From positions 1 through 25,320 of the forward strand of contig DJML01000062.1 of NCBI GenBank assembly GCA_002436505.1: 25,320 nt of DNA, in the 5' to 3' direction. The DNA comes from Bacteroidetes bacterium UBA6491 (GTDB taxonomy: Bacteria > Bacteroidota > Bacteroidia > NS11-12g > UBA9320). Positions within the stretch are counted from its first letter, which is position 1. Every line of letters begins with the position of its first letter. A program made the position numbers and the translations under genes. This document shows, piece after piece, positions 8,382 to 15,968 of this stretch. The notes beneath the pieces were generated by a model. The model was given only the letters and a program-made list of their open reading frames with translations. It had not been told where the DNA came from and searched no databases.

Positions 8382-8389
8382 TACTTTTG
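8382..8389 (+). promoter_or_regulatory. Putative -7 box for the lamin-tail gene
   Basis: TACTTTTG fits TAnnTTTG exactly and ends 4 bases before the GTG at 8394. If it is used, the transcript starts at or just after that GTG. No -33 element was found. Confidence 0.35.
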
Positions 8390-8393
8390 TTAA

Positions 8394-10916
8394 GTGCAAA
8401 CCAAACTCACCATGATGCTTATCTTTTGGTCATTCATAGCAGCCGCGCAGTCTGTAATGGATGATTTCAATGATGGTATAGAATCTGATCCGGCCTGGTT
8501 CGGGGATACCGCTTCATTTAAAACAATGGGCGGGTCCCTCTGGTCAGATCATCAGCAAACATATGACCAGTTTTCGATCGCTACTTCGATCACACCCCTT
8601 GACGAATTTGAAATTTCATTCGTTAATCATCTTTACTTCAATACATCATCAGTTAATTATGTTGAAATCGGACTTTTCAATGATTCCCTGAAATACAACG
8701 GATTGGTCATCCGGTTAGGGGGACAGAACGATAACGTAAGCTTCCATCATGTTTTAAATAATAGTTACAGGAATATTTATTCTGGGATCGAAAAGACAAC
8801 AATCGACAGCAGGCTATTTTGCAGGTTCACTTATAACGGCGGAAATGTAAGTGGTTATATAGAGGTCGGAGAGGACAAAGAAAAGGTACTTTTTTCCGAC
8901 AGTTCCCTTAACACAGATTTCAAACCTACTTACATGACCTTCACTGTTAAACAATCGACTTCAGGCTTTTTTGGGAAGCATGAGCTCGAGTATATTTATT
9001 ATGGCGAACCGATCCGAGACACTATCGCACCAAAAATACTTAACTGGACGGCCTCATCAGCGGATCAAATGACCATTCAATTTACGGAGCCGTTTGTGTC
9101 GGACAAATTGAATGTTCAGATAGCATTACCTTCAGGTTGGGTAGGCATTCCTCCCAGGACATCAGTCAACCCCACAAGCATCAAATTACATACAGAACTG
9201 AGGAACGGACAGGAGCAAAAATTAATAATTACTGGTATTTGTGACGAAGAAGAGAACTGCAATGACACCATTGTCCTTTTTACACCGTATTACCACGAAT
9301 CTGTTGTGTACGGTGACCTGATAATTTCAGAGATCATGGCAAAACCTGAACCTGCAGTTGGACTTCCTGCTTACGAATATTTTGAGATCCACAACAGATC
9401 ATTGAAGATAGTTGATCTAGGAGAAATACACGTAACGATAGGTCACAAGCAATTTAAACTACCCCATTCCTATCTGCTTCCAGATTCATTCATTGCTGTG
9501 ATGGATAAAGGTTCAGAGTTGTCAAACCCATCGGATTCAGCGAAATATATTTTTATCGATGATTATTTCAGTATTGACAATTTAAGTGAATTATTCATAC
9601 TTACGGATAATGAGGGCAACGTAATCCACGAGATGGACTACTCCATTGACCTGATTTCAGACAATGCAAGATCCAGGGGTGGTTGGTCTGTTGAATTATG
9701 TGATCCGGATCGGTTCTGTACTATCAAAGGGAATTGGAATGCTTCAGTATCTGATATAGGAGGAACACCAGGAAGGGAAAACTCGAGACAATGTATGATC
9801 ATTGACAATGAAGCACCGGTACTCAGATATGTTGGATTAAATGAGGACAACACGCTGGTTTTGAATTTTAATGAGGGGATCTATCCAGGTTCGGAATTGA
9901 TCTTATCTGCTGATACACCAGGCTTTGATTACAAATTGGATGTGTTCTCATTCAATAATGTATCTTTTGAGGTTCCGGATCATTTTCTGGAACCGCTAAA
10001 AATGACAGTTTCAGGTCAATCTGACTGTTACGGAAACATAAGCTATGTTCAGGATACCTTTTTATTCGCTATTTCACAAAAACCCTTATTTGGTGACGTC
10101 ATTATCAATGAGGTATTGACCGATCCTCAACTTTCCGCAGAATTCATAGAACTAAAGAATATCTCAGAAAAGGCCATAGATGTATTAGATCTTATGATAA
10201 GAACCAGAACCGAGGGCGGTGAATGGTCAGCAGGCAACAGGATTAAGGAGCGTTCACATTTGCTGTTTCCGGGCCAGATCATTTGTTTTACAGAAGAAAA
10301 AGATAAAGTGATTTCACATTTCACAGAGCGTGCCAATGCAAGGAATATTTTTCAAACGAAAGATTTACCGGTCCTCAACAACAAGGAGGCATTTCTGGGC
10401 ATTGCTGGCAGCAGTTTAAGCTGGATTGACACTCCCTATTATTCTGAACAAATGCATCATGTCCTTATCGCTGACACGAAAGATGTGAGCTTTGAACGAT
10501 TACCTGACAGAACAGCCTTTAGTTCAGCATCTACAGCTTCAGGTTATGGGACACCTGGTTCAGAGAATTCAAACAGCATCAAGGTAAAAAATGCAGTTAC
10601 TGAAGGTGATTTCAGAATAAGGTTAAGCAATGATCCGTTTACTCCTAATAATGACGGAATTCATGATGCACTTGGTATTGAATTCAGTTATGACGGACCT
10701 TTCACCTACTCCATGTCCATTTTCGATACTGAGGGCTCTTTGGTGAGGAAAATTGCGGATCAGGCATATGCAATAGGCCAGGCCATTCATTTTTGGGATG
10801 GCACAGGTGAAAATGGTTTACCATTGCATTCAGGGATCTTCGTCGTGGTGGTACAATACAGAACCGAGAACAATAAGATCAGAAGAAATACAAAATGTGT
10901 AACACTGCACTACTAA
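8394..10916 (+). CDS. Exported lamin-tail domain protein with gliding-motility-like C-terminus
   Basis: An 840-residue secreted protein. An N-terminal signal peptide (MQTKLTMMLIFWSFIAAAQS) precedes a region of about 180 residues that looks like a lectin/glucanase-type beta-sandwich. Two lamin-tail (LTD) domains follow, beginning near residues 305 (GDLIISEIMAKP) and 567 (GDVIINEVLTDP), each with EYFEIHN/EFIELKN strands. The C-terminus from about residue 748 (FTPNNDGIHD) ends with WDGTGENGLPLHSGIFVVVVQY, resembling the gliding-motility-associated/FlgD-like Ig folds found on type IX secretion substrates, though not a textbook sorting signal. Such proteins are usually cell-surface and of unknown role. 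The start is uncertain: GTG 8394 directly follows a stop and gives the better signal peptide with a Lys; ATG 8412 would leave only a short uncharged one. Confidence 0.85.
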   Translation: MQTKLTMMLIFWSFIAAAQSVMDDFNDGIESDPAWFGDTASFKTMGGSLWSDHQQTYDQFSIATSITPLDEFEISFVNHLYFNTSSVNYVEIGLFNDSLKYNGLVIRLGGQNDNVSFHHVLNNSYRNIYSGIEKTTIDSRLFCRFTYNGGNVSGYIEVGEDKEKVLFSDSSLNTDFKPTYMTFTVKQSTSGFFGKHELEYIYYGEPIRDTIAPKILNWTASSADQMTIQFTEPFVSDKLNVQIALPSGWVGIPPRTSVNPTSIKLHTELRNGQEQKLIITGICDEEENCNDTIVLFTPYYHESVVYGDLIISEIMAKPEPAVGLPAYEYFEIHNRSLKIVDLGEIHVTIGHKQFKLPHSYLLPDSFIAVMDKGSELSNPSDSAKYIFIDDYFSIDNLSELFILTDNEGNVIHEMDYSIDLISDNARSRGGWSVELCDPDRFCTIKGNWNASVSDIGGTPGRENSRQCMIIDNEAPVLRYVGLNEDNTLVLNFNEGIYPGSELILSADTPGFDYKLDVFSFNNVSFEVPDHFLEPLKMTVSGQSDCYGNISYVQDTFLFAISQKPLFGDVIINEVLTDPQLSAEFIELKNISEKAIDVLDLMIRTRTEGGEWSAGNRIKERSHLLFPGQIICFTEEKDKVISHFTERANARNIFQTKDLPVLNNKEAFLGIAGSSLSWIDTPYYSEQMHHVLIADTKDVSFERLPDRTAFSSASTASGYGTPGSENSNSIKVKNAVTEGDFRIRLSNDPFTPNNDGIHDALGIEFSYDGPFTYSMSIFDTEGSLVRKIADQAYAIGQAIHFWDGTGENGLPLHSGIFVVVVQYRTENNKIRRNTKCVTLHY

Positions 10917-11000
10917 ACCAGAGAAACAGGATCTGAAACTAATTTATCCATTGACCTATGCATGAAATCTTTAGGCAATGCAATCCTTATGTGAGCCTTA

Positions 11001-12047
11001 TCAGAATTTATAGGAGAATCCCACGCCAAAAACTTCCTTGAACTGGACCCTGGCACCTTTTTCAATTGGTTGTTCCAGCGCATTGTATTCAATGAATTTT
11101 GTGTCATTATCATACAACAGGTGCGTGAATAGATTCGCTCCGATGTATTTGCCAATTTTAAAGTCGATCGAAGTTTGCCAGTCAACATCAATATTTTTTC
11201 GATTGGGCTCGTTCGGATCACTATAGTTGTTGAATAGTTCAAGATAAGTACGCAGTCCTATGTTTTTAAATATTTCCTTGTCCTGATAGGTGACAGTAAA
11301 TAGTGCTCCAAATTCACTTCTGAATTTGTTGTCGGCTGCTGACTCCGGAATGTAAATGTTCCTTTCGGCAATGTCCTGATCCATAACGATCGTGAACTTT
11401 CCAGCAGCAGGAGAAAGAAAGACTGTTAGTTTATCAGTTGGCTTGTAGTCCATACCGATGGAAGCCTTAACATACGCGGGTGCTAAAAATTCCGATATCC
11501 TGGGCCTGTTGGTGTCTGGTGCCTGATCGTCAAAACCAGGGGCAAACTGACTTTCAAATCGAATGCCTGCGGCCCAACTCAGGTGATTTGTCGCCTTTCT
11601 CCCGATTCTTGTAGTGAAGTCAATTTTATCTTCATTCTTTCTGAAATCTTCACCGGCGTTACGAATCAAACCGTAGGCAACGTTCAGATTATTTTCCCAG
11701 GTCCATGAATTGTACTTGTAATTGGCAAACAGATTTCCAAGAGCAGTTACTGAAAAAGAATTCTGTCCACCTTTTGACCAGTTTGTTAAACTTACCTGAT
11801 TGAAATTAACGGATTGAAATCCTCCATTGGTCCACTTAACTATTGGTTTTAAAGCGTTTACCTCACTTTGAAGTTTGCTGACCGCCGCTTCAGCATTTTT
11901 TAACATCACTTTTGCGGATTCAAGTTCCTTCTTTTTATTATGAAACCCGGTCGTGTCATTTATCTGGCCATTTGAATTCAACCCCAGGGAAACCAAAAGT
12001 ACCAATATGCTGAATTTAGCAGAGATTGAAAAAGTTGTATTTTTCAT
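11001..12047 (-). CDS. DUF3078 family outer-membrane-type protein
   Basis: A 348-residue protein with a signal peptide (hydrophobic core at about residues 10-25, likely cut after NSNGQ) and a short charged coiled-coil-like segment at about 35-70 (KKKELESAKVMLKNAEAAVS). The body is rich in alternating beta strands and ends in FGVGFSYKF, whose terminal phenylalanine is typical of beta-barrel outer-membrane proteins. WTNGGFQSVNFNQVSLTNWSKGGQNS at about 72-97 is the hallmark start of the DUF3078 family of Bacteroidota. Function is unknown; a porin-like or transport role is a guess. It lies 36 bases downstream of the biotin carrier gene on the same strand and may share its transcript, although the two products have no evident link. 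Confidence 0.85.
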   Translation of the reverse strand: MKNTTFSISAKFSILVLLVSLGLNSNGQINDTTGFHNKKKELESAKVMLKNAEAAVSKLQSEVNALKPIVKWTNGGFQSVNFNQVSLTNWSKGGQNSFSVTALGNLFANYKYNSWTWENNLNVAYGLIRNAGEDFRKNEDKIDFTTRIGRKATNHLSWAAGIRFESQFAPGFDDQAPDTNRPRISEFLAPAYVKASIGMDYKPTDKLTVFLSPAAGKFTIVMDQDIAERNIYIPESAADNKFRSEFGALFTVTYQDKEIFKNIGLRTYLELFNNYSDPNEPNRKNIDVDWQTSIDFKIGKYIGANLFTHLLYDNDTKFIEYNALEQPIEKGARVQFKEVFGVGFSYKF

Positions 12048-12083
12048 GATAGGAAATTTAATTAATCAGTTAATAAAAAAGGA

Positions 12084-12584
12084 TTATTCAAAGCGTATGA
12101 GAACCTGATTCTTATCTACTTTGTCATTTTTTTTGATCTGAATTTCAGCGATCACTCCGTCTCCTGCAGATTTTAAAGCATTTTCCATTTTCATCGCTTC
12201 AAGGATAACGAGAGGCTGGTCTTTGACGACCTGATCACCAACAGATACAAGCACATCAAGCACGAGACCAGGCATAGGAGCCTTAAACTCACTTACTGCC
12301 ATTAGATTGCCCGCTTCCATTCCCATTTTAGTTAACAGCTGATCGTATTTGTCTTCGACCTTCAGTGTAAATTGCTTTTCATCGATCAGGAAAGTAAAGC
12401 TCTTTTCATTTCTGTCAAATGAGACGAGTGTCACGTATATTGAACGGTCATTGAATATCAGATGATAACTGCTCTTATTTACTCTATGGCAGTCGAATGT
12501 TACCTTTTCGCCATTTATCAGCCAACGTTCATCAATATTGTCAACATTGTAATTGTTCTCGTTGCTGAAGATCGCTTTATACAT
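12084..12584 (-). CDS. Biotin carboxyl carrier protein of an acyl-CoA carboxylase
   Basis: A 166-residue protein whose last 70 residues form a biotinyl/lipoyl domain. KAPMPGLVLDVLVSVGDQV at 101-119 leads to the biotinylation motif EAMKMEN, with K132 as the modified lysine, and the domain closes with NQVLIRFE. The first 90 residues form a separate domain, as in Bacteroidota carrier subunits annotated with acetyl- or propionyl-CoA carboxylase. The carrier passes CO2 from biotin carboxylase to the carboxyltransferase; neither partner is encoded in this window. I start at 12584 (MYKAIF) rather than 12614 because a well-formed promoter (TTG 12639-12641, 19-base gap, TACTTTTG 12612-12619) would start the transcript downstream of the earlier ATG. 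Confidence 0.9.
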   Translation of the reverse strand: MYKAIFSNENNYNVDNIDERWLINGEKVTFDCHRVNKSSYHLIFNDRSIYVTLVSFDRNEKSFTFLIDEKQFTLKVEDKYDQLLTKMGMEAGNLMAVSEFKAPMPGLVLDVLVSVGDQVVKDQPLVILEAMKMENALKSAGDGVIAEIQIKKNDKVDKNQVLIRFE

Positions 12585-12611
12585 AATCTTATTTGGCAGA
12601 TGATTAAGACG

Positions 12612-12641
12612 CAAAAGTAGTAGAGTTTAGTCTATTTTCAA
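12612..12641 (-). promoter_or_regulatory. Putative promoter of the biotin carrier gene
   Basis: Minus strand: TTG at 12641-12639, 19 bases, then TACTTTTG at 12619-12612. Both elements and the spacing fit the Bacteroidota TTG/TAnnTTTG promoter. The expected start near 12605 rules against the upstream ATG at 12614. Confidence 0.55.
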
Positions 12642-12739
12642 CATTGGGAATATCGGAAGGGTATATCGCGTTCTTCGTTCTATCGCACTAACCAGAATAA
12701 TGGTGAGAAATTACTTACGTGGTGACAGGATTAAAAGGT

Positions 12740-13159
12740 TTAACCAAAAAACTCAACATAATTATTACGTGTTTCCCACAGTTTAACCCTATGCAGCTGC
12801 ACTCCGCGGTCCAGATGCGGCTCGATCTGATCCCATATGCCTATAGCAAGGTTTTCAATTGATGCCAGTTTATCTTTCATGAACGGAACATCCATATTGA
12901 TGTTACGATGATCGATCACATCGACAACGGTTGTTTTAATGATAGCACCCAGTTTCTTGAGATCCATTACAAAACCAGTTTCAGGGTTAGGAACTCCTTT
13001 GATGGTCACATAGAGATCGAAGTTGTGGCCATGCCAGTTGTCATTAGCGCATTTGCCAAATACTTCATCATTTTTCTCCCTTGTCCAGTCAGGATTATAA
13101 AGCTTATGAGCCGCGTTGAAATGTTCTTTTCTGGTAATGTATAAGATGCGATCAGACAT
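12740..13159 (-). CDS. 6-pyruvoyl-tetrahydropterin synthase / 6-carboxytetrahydropterin synthase (QueD) family
   Basis: A 139-residue protein of the PTPS/QueD family, which acts on 7,8-dihydroneopterin triphosphate. Zinc ligands are H18 (FNAAHKL), H43 and H45 (HGH), and the catalytic Cys is C37. H84 (IDHRN) and E129 (WETRNN) match the other active-site positions. The cysteine is followed by five residues before HGH (C-x5-HGH), as in the eukaryotic-type tetrahydrobiopterin enzyme, whereas E. coli QueD has C-x3-HGH. It could make either a biopterin-type product or the queuosine intermediate, so no symbol is given. The open frame extends to 13303, but homology begins at MSDRILYITR, and a TATATTTG box (13175-13182) lies 15 bases upstream of that ATG. 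The gene is divergent from the MazG-like gene. Confidence 0.88.
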   Translation of the reverse strand: MSDRILYITRKEHFNAAHKLYNPDWTREKNDEVFGKCANDNWHGHNFDLYVTIKGVPNPETGFVMDLKKLGAIIKTTVVDVIDHRNINMDVPFMKDKLASIENLAIGIWDQIEPHLDRGVQLHRVKLWETRNNYVEFFG

Positions 13160-13174
13160 AATATTTTGCCACTG

Positions 13175-13182
13175 CAAATATA
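13175..13182 (-). promoter_or_regulatory. Putative -7 box for the PTPS/QueD-family gene
   Basis: TATATTTG on the minus strand fits TAnnTTTG exactly and ends 15 bases before the start at 13159. No -33 TTG was seen at normal spacing. Confidence 0.4.
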
Positions 13183-13194
13183 CAGCCTTGAATG

Positions 13195-13202
13195 TATCTT
13201 TG
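13195..13202 (+). promoter_or_regulatory. Putative -7 box for the MazG-like gene
   Basis: TATCTTTG fits TAnnTTTG and ends 3 bases before the ATG at 13206. If it is used, the mRNA would be leaderless or nearly so. It lies 12 bases from the oppositely directed box at 13175-13182. Confidence 0.35.
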
Positions 13203-13205
13203 AAT

Positions 13206-13547
13206 ATGGAAGATATTACAATACGCCACGCACAAAAGCTGGTGGATGAATGGATAACCACAACCGGTGTAAGATATTTCAACGAACTTACCAATACAGC
13301 CATTTTAATGGAGGAAGTCGGAGAGGTAGCAAGGCTGATGGCCCGTCAGTATGGGGAACAATCGTTTAAGGGCAATGAGGGAGCGAGCGACCTTGCGGAT
13401 GAAATGGCGGATGTACTATGGGTACTGATCTGTATGGCGAATCAAACGGGCGTTGATCTAACTTTGGCATTGAGTAACAATATCAAAAAGAAAACTGAGC
13501 GTGACAGTACGAGGCATCGTACGAATCAAAAATTAAAAAATAAATAA
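13206..13547 (+). CDS. MazG-like nucleotide pyrophosphohydrolase
   Basis: A 113-residue all-helical protein of the MazG/dUTPase-like NTP pyrophosphohydrolase superfamily. The metal-binding set EExxE...ExxD is complete: E36, E37 and E40 in LMEEVGEVARL, then E66 and D69 in LADEMADVLW, with the normal gap of about 25 residues. Such enzymes split NTPs or dNTPs to NMP and PPi, often as housecleaning of abnormal nucleotides; the preferred substrate is not evident. The tail is strongly basic (KKKTERDSTRHRTNQKLKNK). The frame is open from 13116, but that start would run across the divergent gene's 5' end and lacks similarity, so I begin at MEDITIRHAQ. It converges on gltA with 59 bases between. Confidence 0.87.
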   Translation: MEDITIRHAQKLVDEWITTTGVRYFNELTNTAILMEEVGEVARLMARQYGEQSFKGNEGASDLADEMADVLWVLICMANQTGVDLTLALSNNIKKKTERDSTRHRTNQKLKNK

Positions 13548-13606
13548 TTGAGAGAATTCCTATCGGAAACAATAATATCTGAAACCTGGCTTAGTTTGTC
13601 TAGGTC

Positions 13607-14893
13607 CTATCGCTGGTCCAGAGGAACAAATGGTCGTGCAGGCTCGCCGGTATAAATTTGGCGTGGTCTTCCGATCGCCTGATTTTCTTCCCTCATCTCT
13701 TTCCATTGTGCTATCCATCCCGGGAGGCGTCCCATTGCGAACAAAACAGTAAACATTTCAACCGGGAACCCGATCGCCCGGTAGATTATGCCAGAGTAAA
13801 AATCCACATTGGGGAATAATTTGCGTTCAACGAAATAATCGTCAGCAAGCGCAGCTTCCTCAAGTTTTTTAGCAATTTCAAGAATCGGGTCATTCACACC
13901 CATTTTATTGAGAATATCATCACATGATTTCTTAATGATCTTTGCCCGTGGATCATAATTCTTATAAACCCTATGGCCAAAACCCATTAATCTGAACGGA
14001 TCATCTTTATCTTTAGCCTTTTCAATAAATTTAGCTGCATTACCTCCATCGTCCTTAATGGAATTAAGCATCTCAAGGACCTTCTGGTTTGCTCCGCCAT
14101 GAAGAGGTCCCCAAAGGGCAGCGATACCAGCTGAAATACAAGCGTAAAGGTTTGCATGCGACGAACCGACAATTCTAACCGTGGATGCAGAACAGTTCTG
14201 CTCATGGTCAGCGTGAAGGATGAGCAATTTGTTCATTGCTTCATTCACGACGGGGTCTTGTATATAATCTTCAGTAACATGCTTAAAAGTCATGTTCATG
14301 AAGTTATCTACATAATCCAGATTGTTATTAGGATAGATAACAGGATGCCCAATTGACTTTTTATAGATCATTGCCACTATCGTAGGCATTTTAGCGATCA
14401 GTCGCTTAATTGTTCTTCCTTGTGCCTCAGATGTCCGGTTAGGGTTAAGAGAGCTGGGGTAGAAAGACGATAATGAGGAGATCATGGCTGTAAGCTGACC
14501 CATCGGGTGAGATCCGGTAGGCCATGATTTGAAGATATTCTGCATGTCTTCATTAACCAGCGTATGCCTTCTGATGTCATTTTCCCACTCAGCCAGTTCC
14601 TGTTTGTTCGGCAATTTGCCATTGATCAACAAGTAGGCAACTTCAAGAAAAGATGATTTTCCTGCAAGGTCTTCAATTGAATAACCGCGATGACGGAGAA
14701 TTCCTTTTTCTCCATCTAGATAGGTAATGGCACTTGTCGTTGCGCCGGTATTTTTATAGCCGACATCCAGGGTGACTGCACCTGTCTCTGATCTCAGTTT
14801 TGAAATATCAATACCAACTTCGTTTTCTGTTCCTACAACGAGGGGAAGTTCTACCTCTTTTCCTTGTAAACTTAATCGTGCGGTTTGGGACAT
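13607..14893 (-). CDS. gltA: Citrate synthase
   Basis: A 428-residue citrate synthase of the Gram-negative (E. coli-like, about 427 residues) size class, with the N-terminal beta extension before the helical fold. It condenses oxaloacetate and acetyl-CoA as the entry step of the TCA cycle. The catalytic triad is visible: H265 in WGPLHGGANQ, H307 in MGFGHRVYK and D364 in FPNVDFYSG. LHADHEQNCSASTVR at 226-240 is also typical. Its promoter is one of the best in the window (see the separate entry), with a 20-base leader. No other TCA gene is adjacent. Confidence 0.97.
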   Translation of the reverse strand: MSQTARLSLQGKEVELPLVVGTENEVGIDISKLRSETGAVTLDVGYKNTGATTSAITYLDGEKGILRHRGYSIEDLAGKSSFLEVAYLLINGKLPNKQELAEWENDIRRHTLVNEDMQNIFKSWPTGSHPMGQLTAMISSLSSFYPSSLNPNRTSEAQGRTIKRLIAKMPTIVAMIYKKSIGHPVIYPNNNLDYVDNFMNMTFKHVTEDYIQDPVVNEAMNKLLILHADHEQNCSASTVRIVGSSHANLYACISAGIAALWGPLHGGANQKVLEMLNSIKDDGGNAAKFIEKAKDKDDPFRLMGFGHRVYKNYDPRAKIIKKSCDDILNKMGVNDPILEIAKKLEEAALADDYFVERKLFPNVDFYSGIIYRAIGFPVEMFTVLFAMGRLPGWIAQWKEMREENQAIGRPRQIYTGEPARPFVPLDQR

Positions 14894-14913
14894 CTCGGTG
14901 CTTTACTTTCGTG

Positions 14914-14944
14914 CAAAATTAGCCGTAATTTATCAATTACAAAA
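14914..14944 (-). promoter_or_regulatory. Putative gltA promoter
   Basis: Minus strand: TTTTG (14944-14940), 18 bases, TAATTTTG (14921-14914), ending 20 bases before the gltA start. Both elements and the spacing fit the Bacteroidota vegetative promoter. Confidence 0.6.
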
Positions 14945-14987
14945 CCTTATTCCTGCAAAGGAAATCGTTTATCTATTCTAGAATAAA

Positions 14988-14995
14988 TACATTTG
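14988..14995 (+). promoter_or_regulatory. Putative -7 box for the 224-residue unknown gene
   Basis: TACATTTG fits TAnnTTTG exactly. A start near 15000 would leave a leader of about 20-25 bases before the ATG at 15024 and exclude a TTG at 14997 as start codon. Confidence 0.4.
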
Positions 14996-15023
14996 TTTGG
15001 ACAATAATGTTTTGATAAAAATT

Positions 15024-15698
15024 ATGTCAGAGAGAATTGAAGCAATTTTAAAGGGTTTAGATGATAAAGCTGCCATAAAACAAGAGGTCTACCAGCGGAC
15101 TGAAGCCATATTCAACCAATTTAGAAATAATACGCGGGAAATAGAGGAGAAGCTGGTTGAGCGGCTTCAGAAATCCTCTAATTTGGTAGAAGTTGTCGTA
15201 AATCATATCAGTGATTTTGAATTCCATCTGAAATTTTCGGGCGATACGATTGTTTTTATCATGCATACCAATGTGTTCACCTTTCCTCCTGAGCACGAAG
15301 TAAGCCAGTCAAAATACGTGCGCTACGATCAAAGAAGGGGGCATTTTGGCATGATACAGGTCTATAATTTCTTATCAGACTCAATTAAATACAACCGTCA
15401 GGCTGATCTTGGATACCTGCTTGCACGTGTTTTTATTAATAGTGAAAATCATTTTTACGTAGATGGACACCGTCAGCTGGGATCTTTATTTAAAGAGGTT
15501 GGCCGTCAAAAGATCGACAGCAAAACGATTCAGAGAATCATAGAACAAGCAGTCTTATTTTGCCTTGATTTCGATCTTTATGTACCTCCGCTTGATGTTA
15601 TGACTGAAATATCTATCAATCAAAAAGAATACTTTAACAACCCCGGAGGAATGCCCACTGGTAAAAGGTTGGGATTTGTTGTTGAAAGTAAAAGGTAG
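15024..15698 (+). CDS. Uncharacterised cytoplasmic protein
   Basis: A 224-residue soluble protein; I do not recognise a named family. There is no signal peptide or membrane segment. The first 60 residues are highly charged and helical (MSERIEAILKGLDDKAAIKQEVYQRT..., likely coiled coil). A mixed alpha/beta core follows with VNHISDFEFHLKFSGDTIVF and a YVRYDQRRGHFGMIQVYNF segment, then helices (LGYLLARVFIN, TIQRIIEQAVLFCLDFD). The phrase HFYVDGHRQLGSLF and the many aromatic residues suggest a structured domain. Start at 15024 is chosen over a TTG at 14997 because of the promoter box. It is divergent from gltA and convergent with the small gene at 15705. Confidence 0.75.
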   Translation: MSERIEAILKGLDDKAAIKQEVYQRTEAIFNQFRNNTREIEEKLVERLQKSSNLVEVVVNHISDFEFHLKFSGDTIVFIMHTNVFTFPPEHEVSQSKYVRYDQRRGHFGMIQVYNFLSDSIKYNRQADLGYLLARVFINSENHFYVDGHRQLGSLFKEVGRQKIDSKTIQRIIEQAVLFCLDFDLYVPPLDVMTEISINQKEYFNNPGGMPTGKRLGFVVESKR

Positions 15699-15704
15699 TA
15701 CGGA

Positions 15705-15968
15705 TCAGGCCATTTTTTTGACGCCTAGAGCTGTCGCAACGTATTGATAATCAGACATTCCGTCTGAATTGTACATTATACCTGGTTTAAAGTTACCGTT
15801 TTCGTCGATAATGCCAGGAACTATAAGTTTTTTATGGATCAGTTCTTTGATCACATCGGCCACAACGTTCTGATCTTTCGTTGTTTTACATTCTGCAACG
15901 ATAGCAGTAAAATGCTCGGGAAAAAGTAACAGGTTCAAAACCTCGGTCTCTATTTCATCAAGTTCCAT
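15705..15968 (-). CDS. Small protein, possible winged-helix fold
   Basis: An 87-residue soluble protein beginning MELDEIETEVLNLL. It is predicted mostly helical, with a final strand-like part (KPGIMYNSDGMSDYQYVATALGVKKMA). The arrangement EVLNLLLFPEHFTAIVAEC / VVADVIKELIHKKLIVPG / DENGNFKPG is compatible with a small winged helix (helices followed by a wing), but no named family is recognised. Its ATG shares bases with the glycosyltransferase stop (TAATG), which indicates coupled translation. An in-frame ATG 24 bases upstream (15992) would give 95 residues with a larger overlap. Position at the end of a glycolipid-type operon suggests an accessory or regulatory role, which is inference. Confidence 0.68.
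   Translation of the reverse strand: MELDEIETEVLNLLLFPEHFTAIVAECKTTKDQNVVADVIKELIHKKLIVPGIIDENGNFKPGIMYNSDGMSDYQYVATALGVKKMA

Larger units (their letters stand above)
8006..8393. other. 388-bp non-coding divergent region between uvrA and the lamin-tail gene
   Basis: No convincing gene is seen here. It holds the uvrA -7 box (8019-8026), a perfect 16-bp palindrome (8153-8168), a short perfect hairpin (GATCTG-GTG-CAGATC, 8188-8202), the 10-bp palindrome TATAGCTATA (8225-8234) with TAGCTATA repeated at 8258-8265, and a -7 box for the plus-strand gene (8382-8389). This density of dyads is higher than in the other gaps of the window and suggests a regulatory region or a small untranslated RNA. The latter has no direct support. 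Confidence 0.5.

Noticed and set aside
10913..11242. 109-residue open frame on the minus strand across the end of the DUF3078 gene
   Set aside because: Most of it is a shadow frame of the DUF3078 gene with no family features.
12585..12614. Earlier ATG for the biotin carrier gene
   Set aside because: It lies inside the -7 box, upstream of the expected transcription start.
13116..13205. 30-residue N-terminal extension of the MazG-like frame
   Set aside because: It would overlap the divergent gene's 5' coding part and contributes no family sequence.
13160..13303. 48-residue N-terminal extension of the PTPS/QueD-family frame
   Set aside because: It would run through the start of the MazG-like gene, has no similarity to the family, and the promoter box lies inside it.
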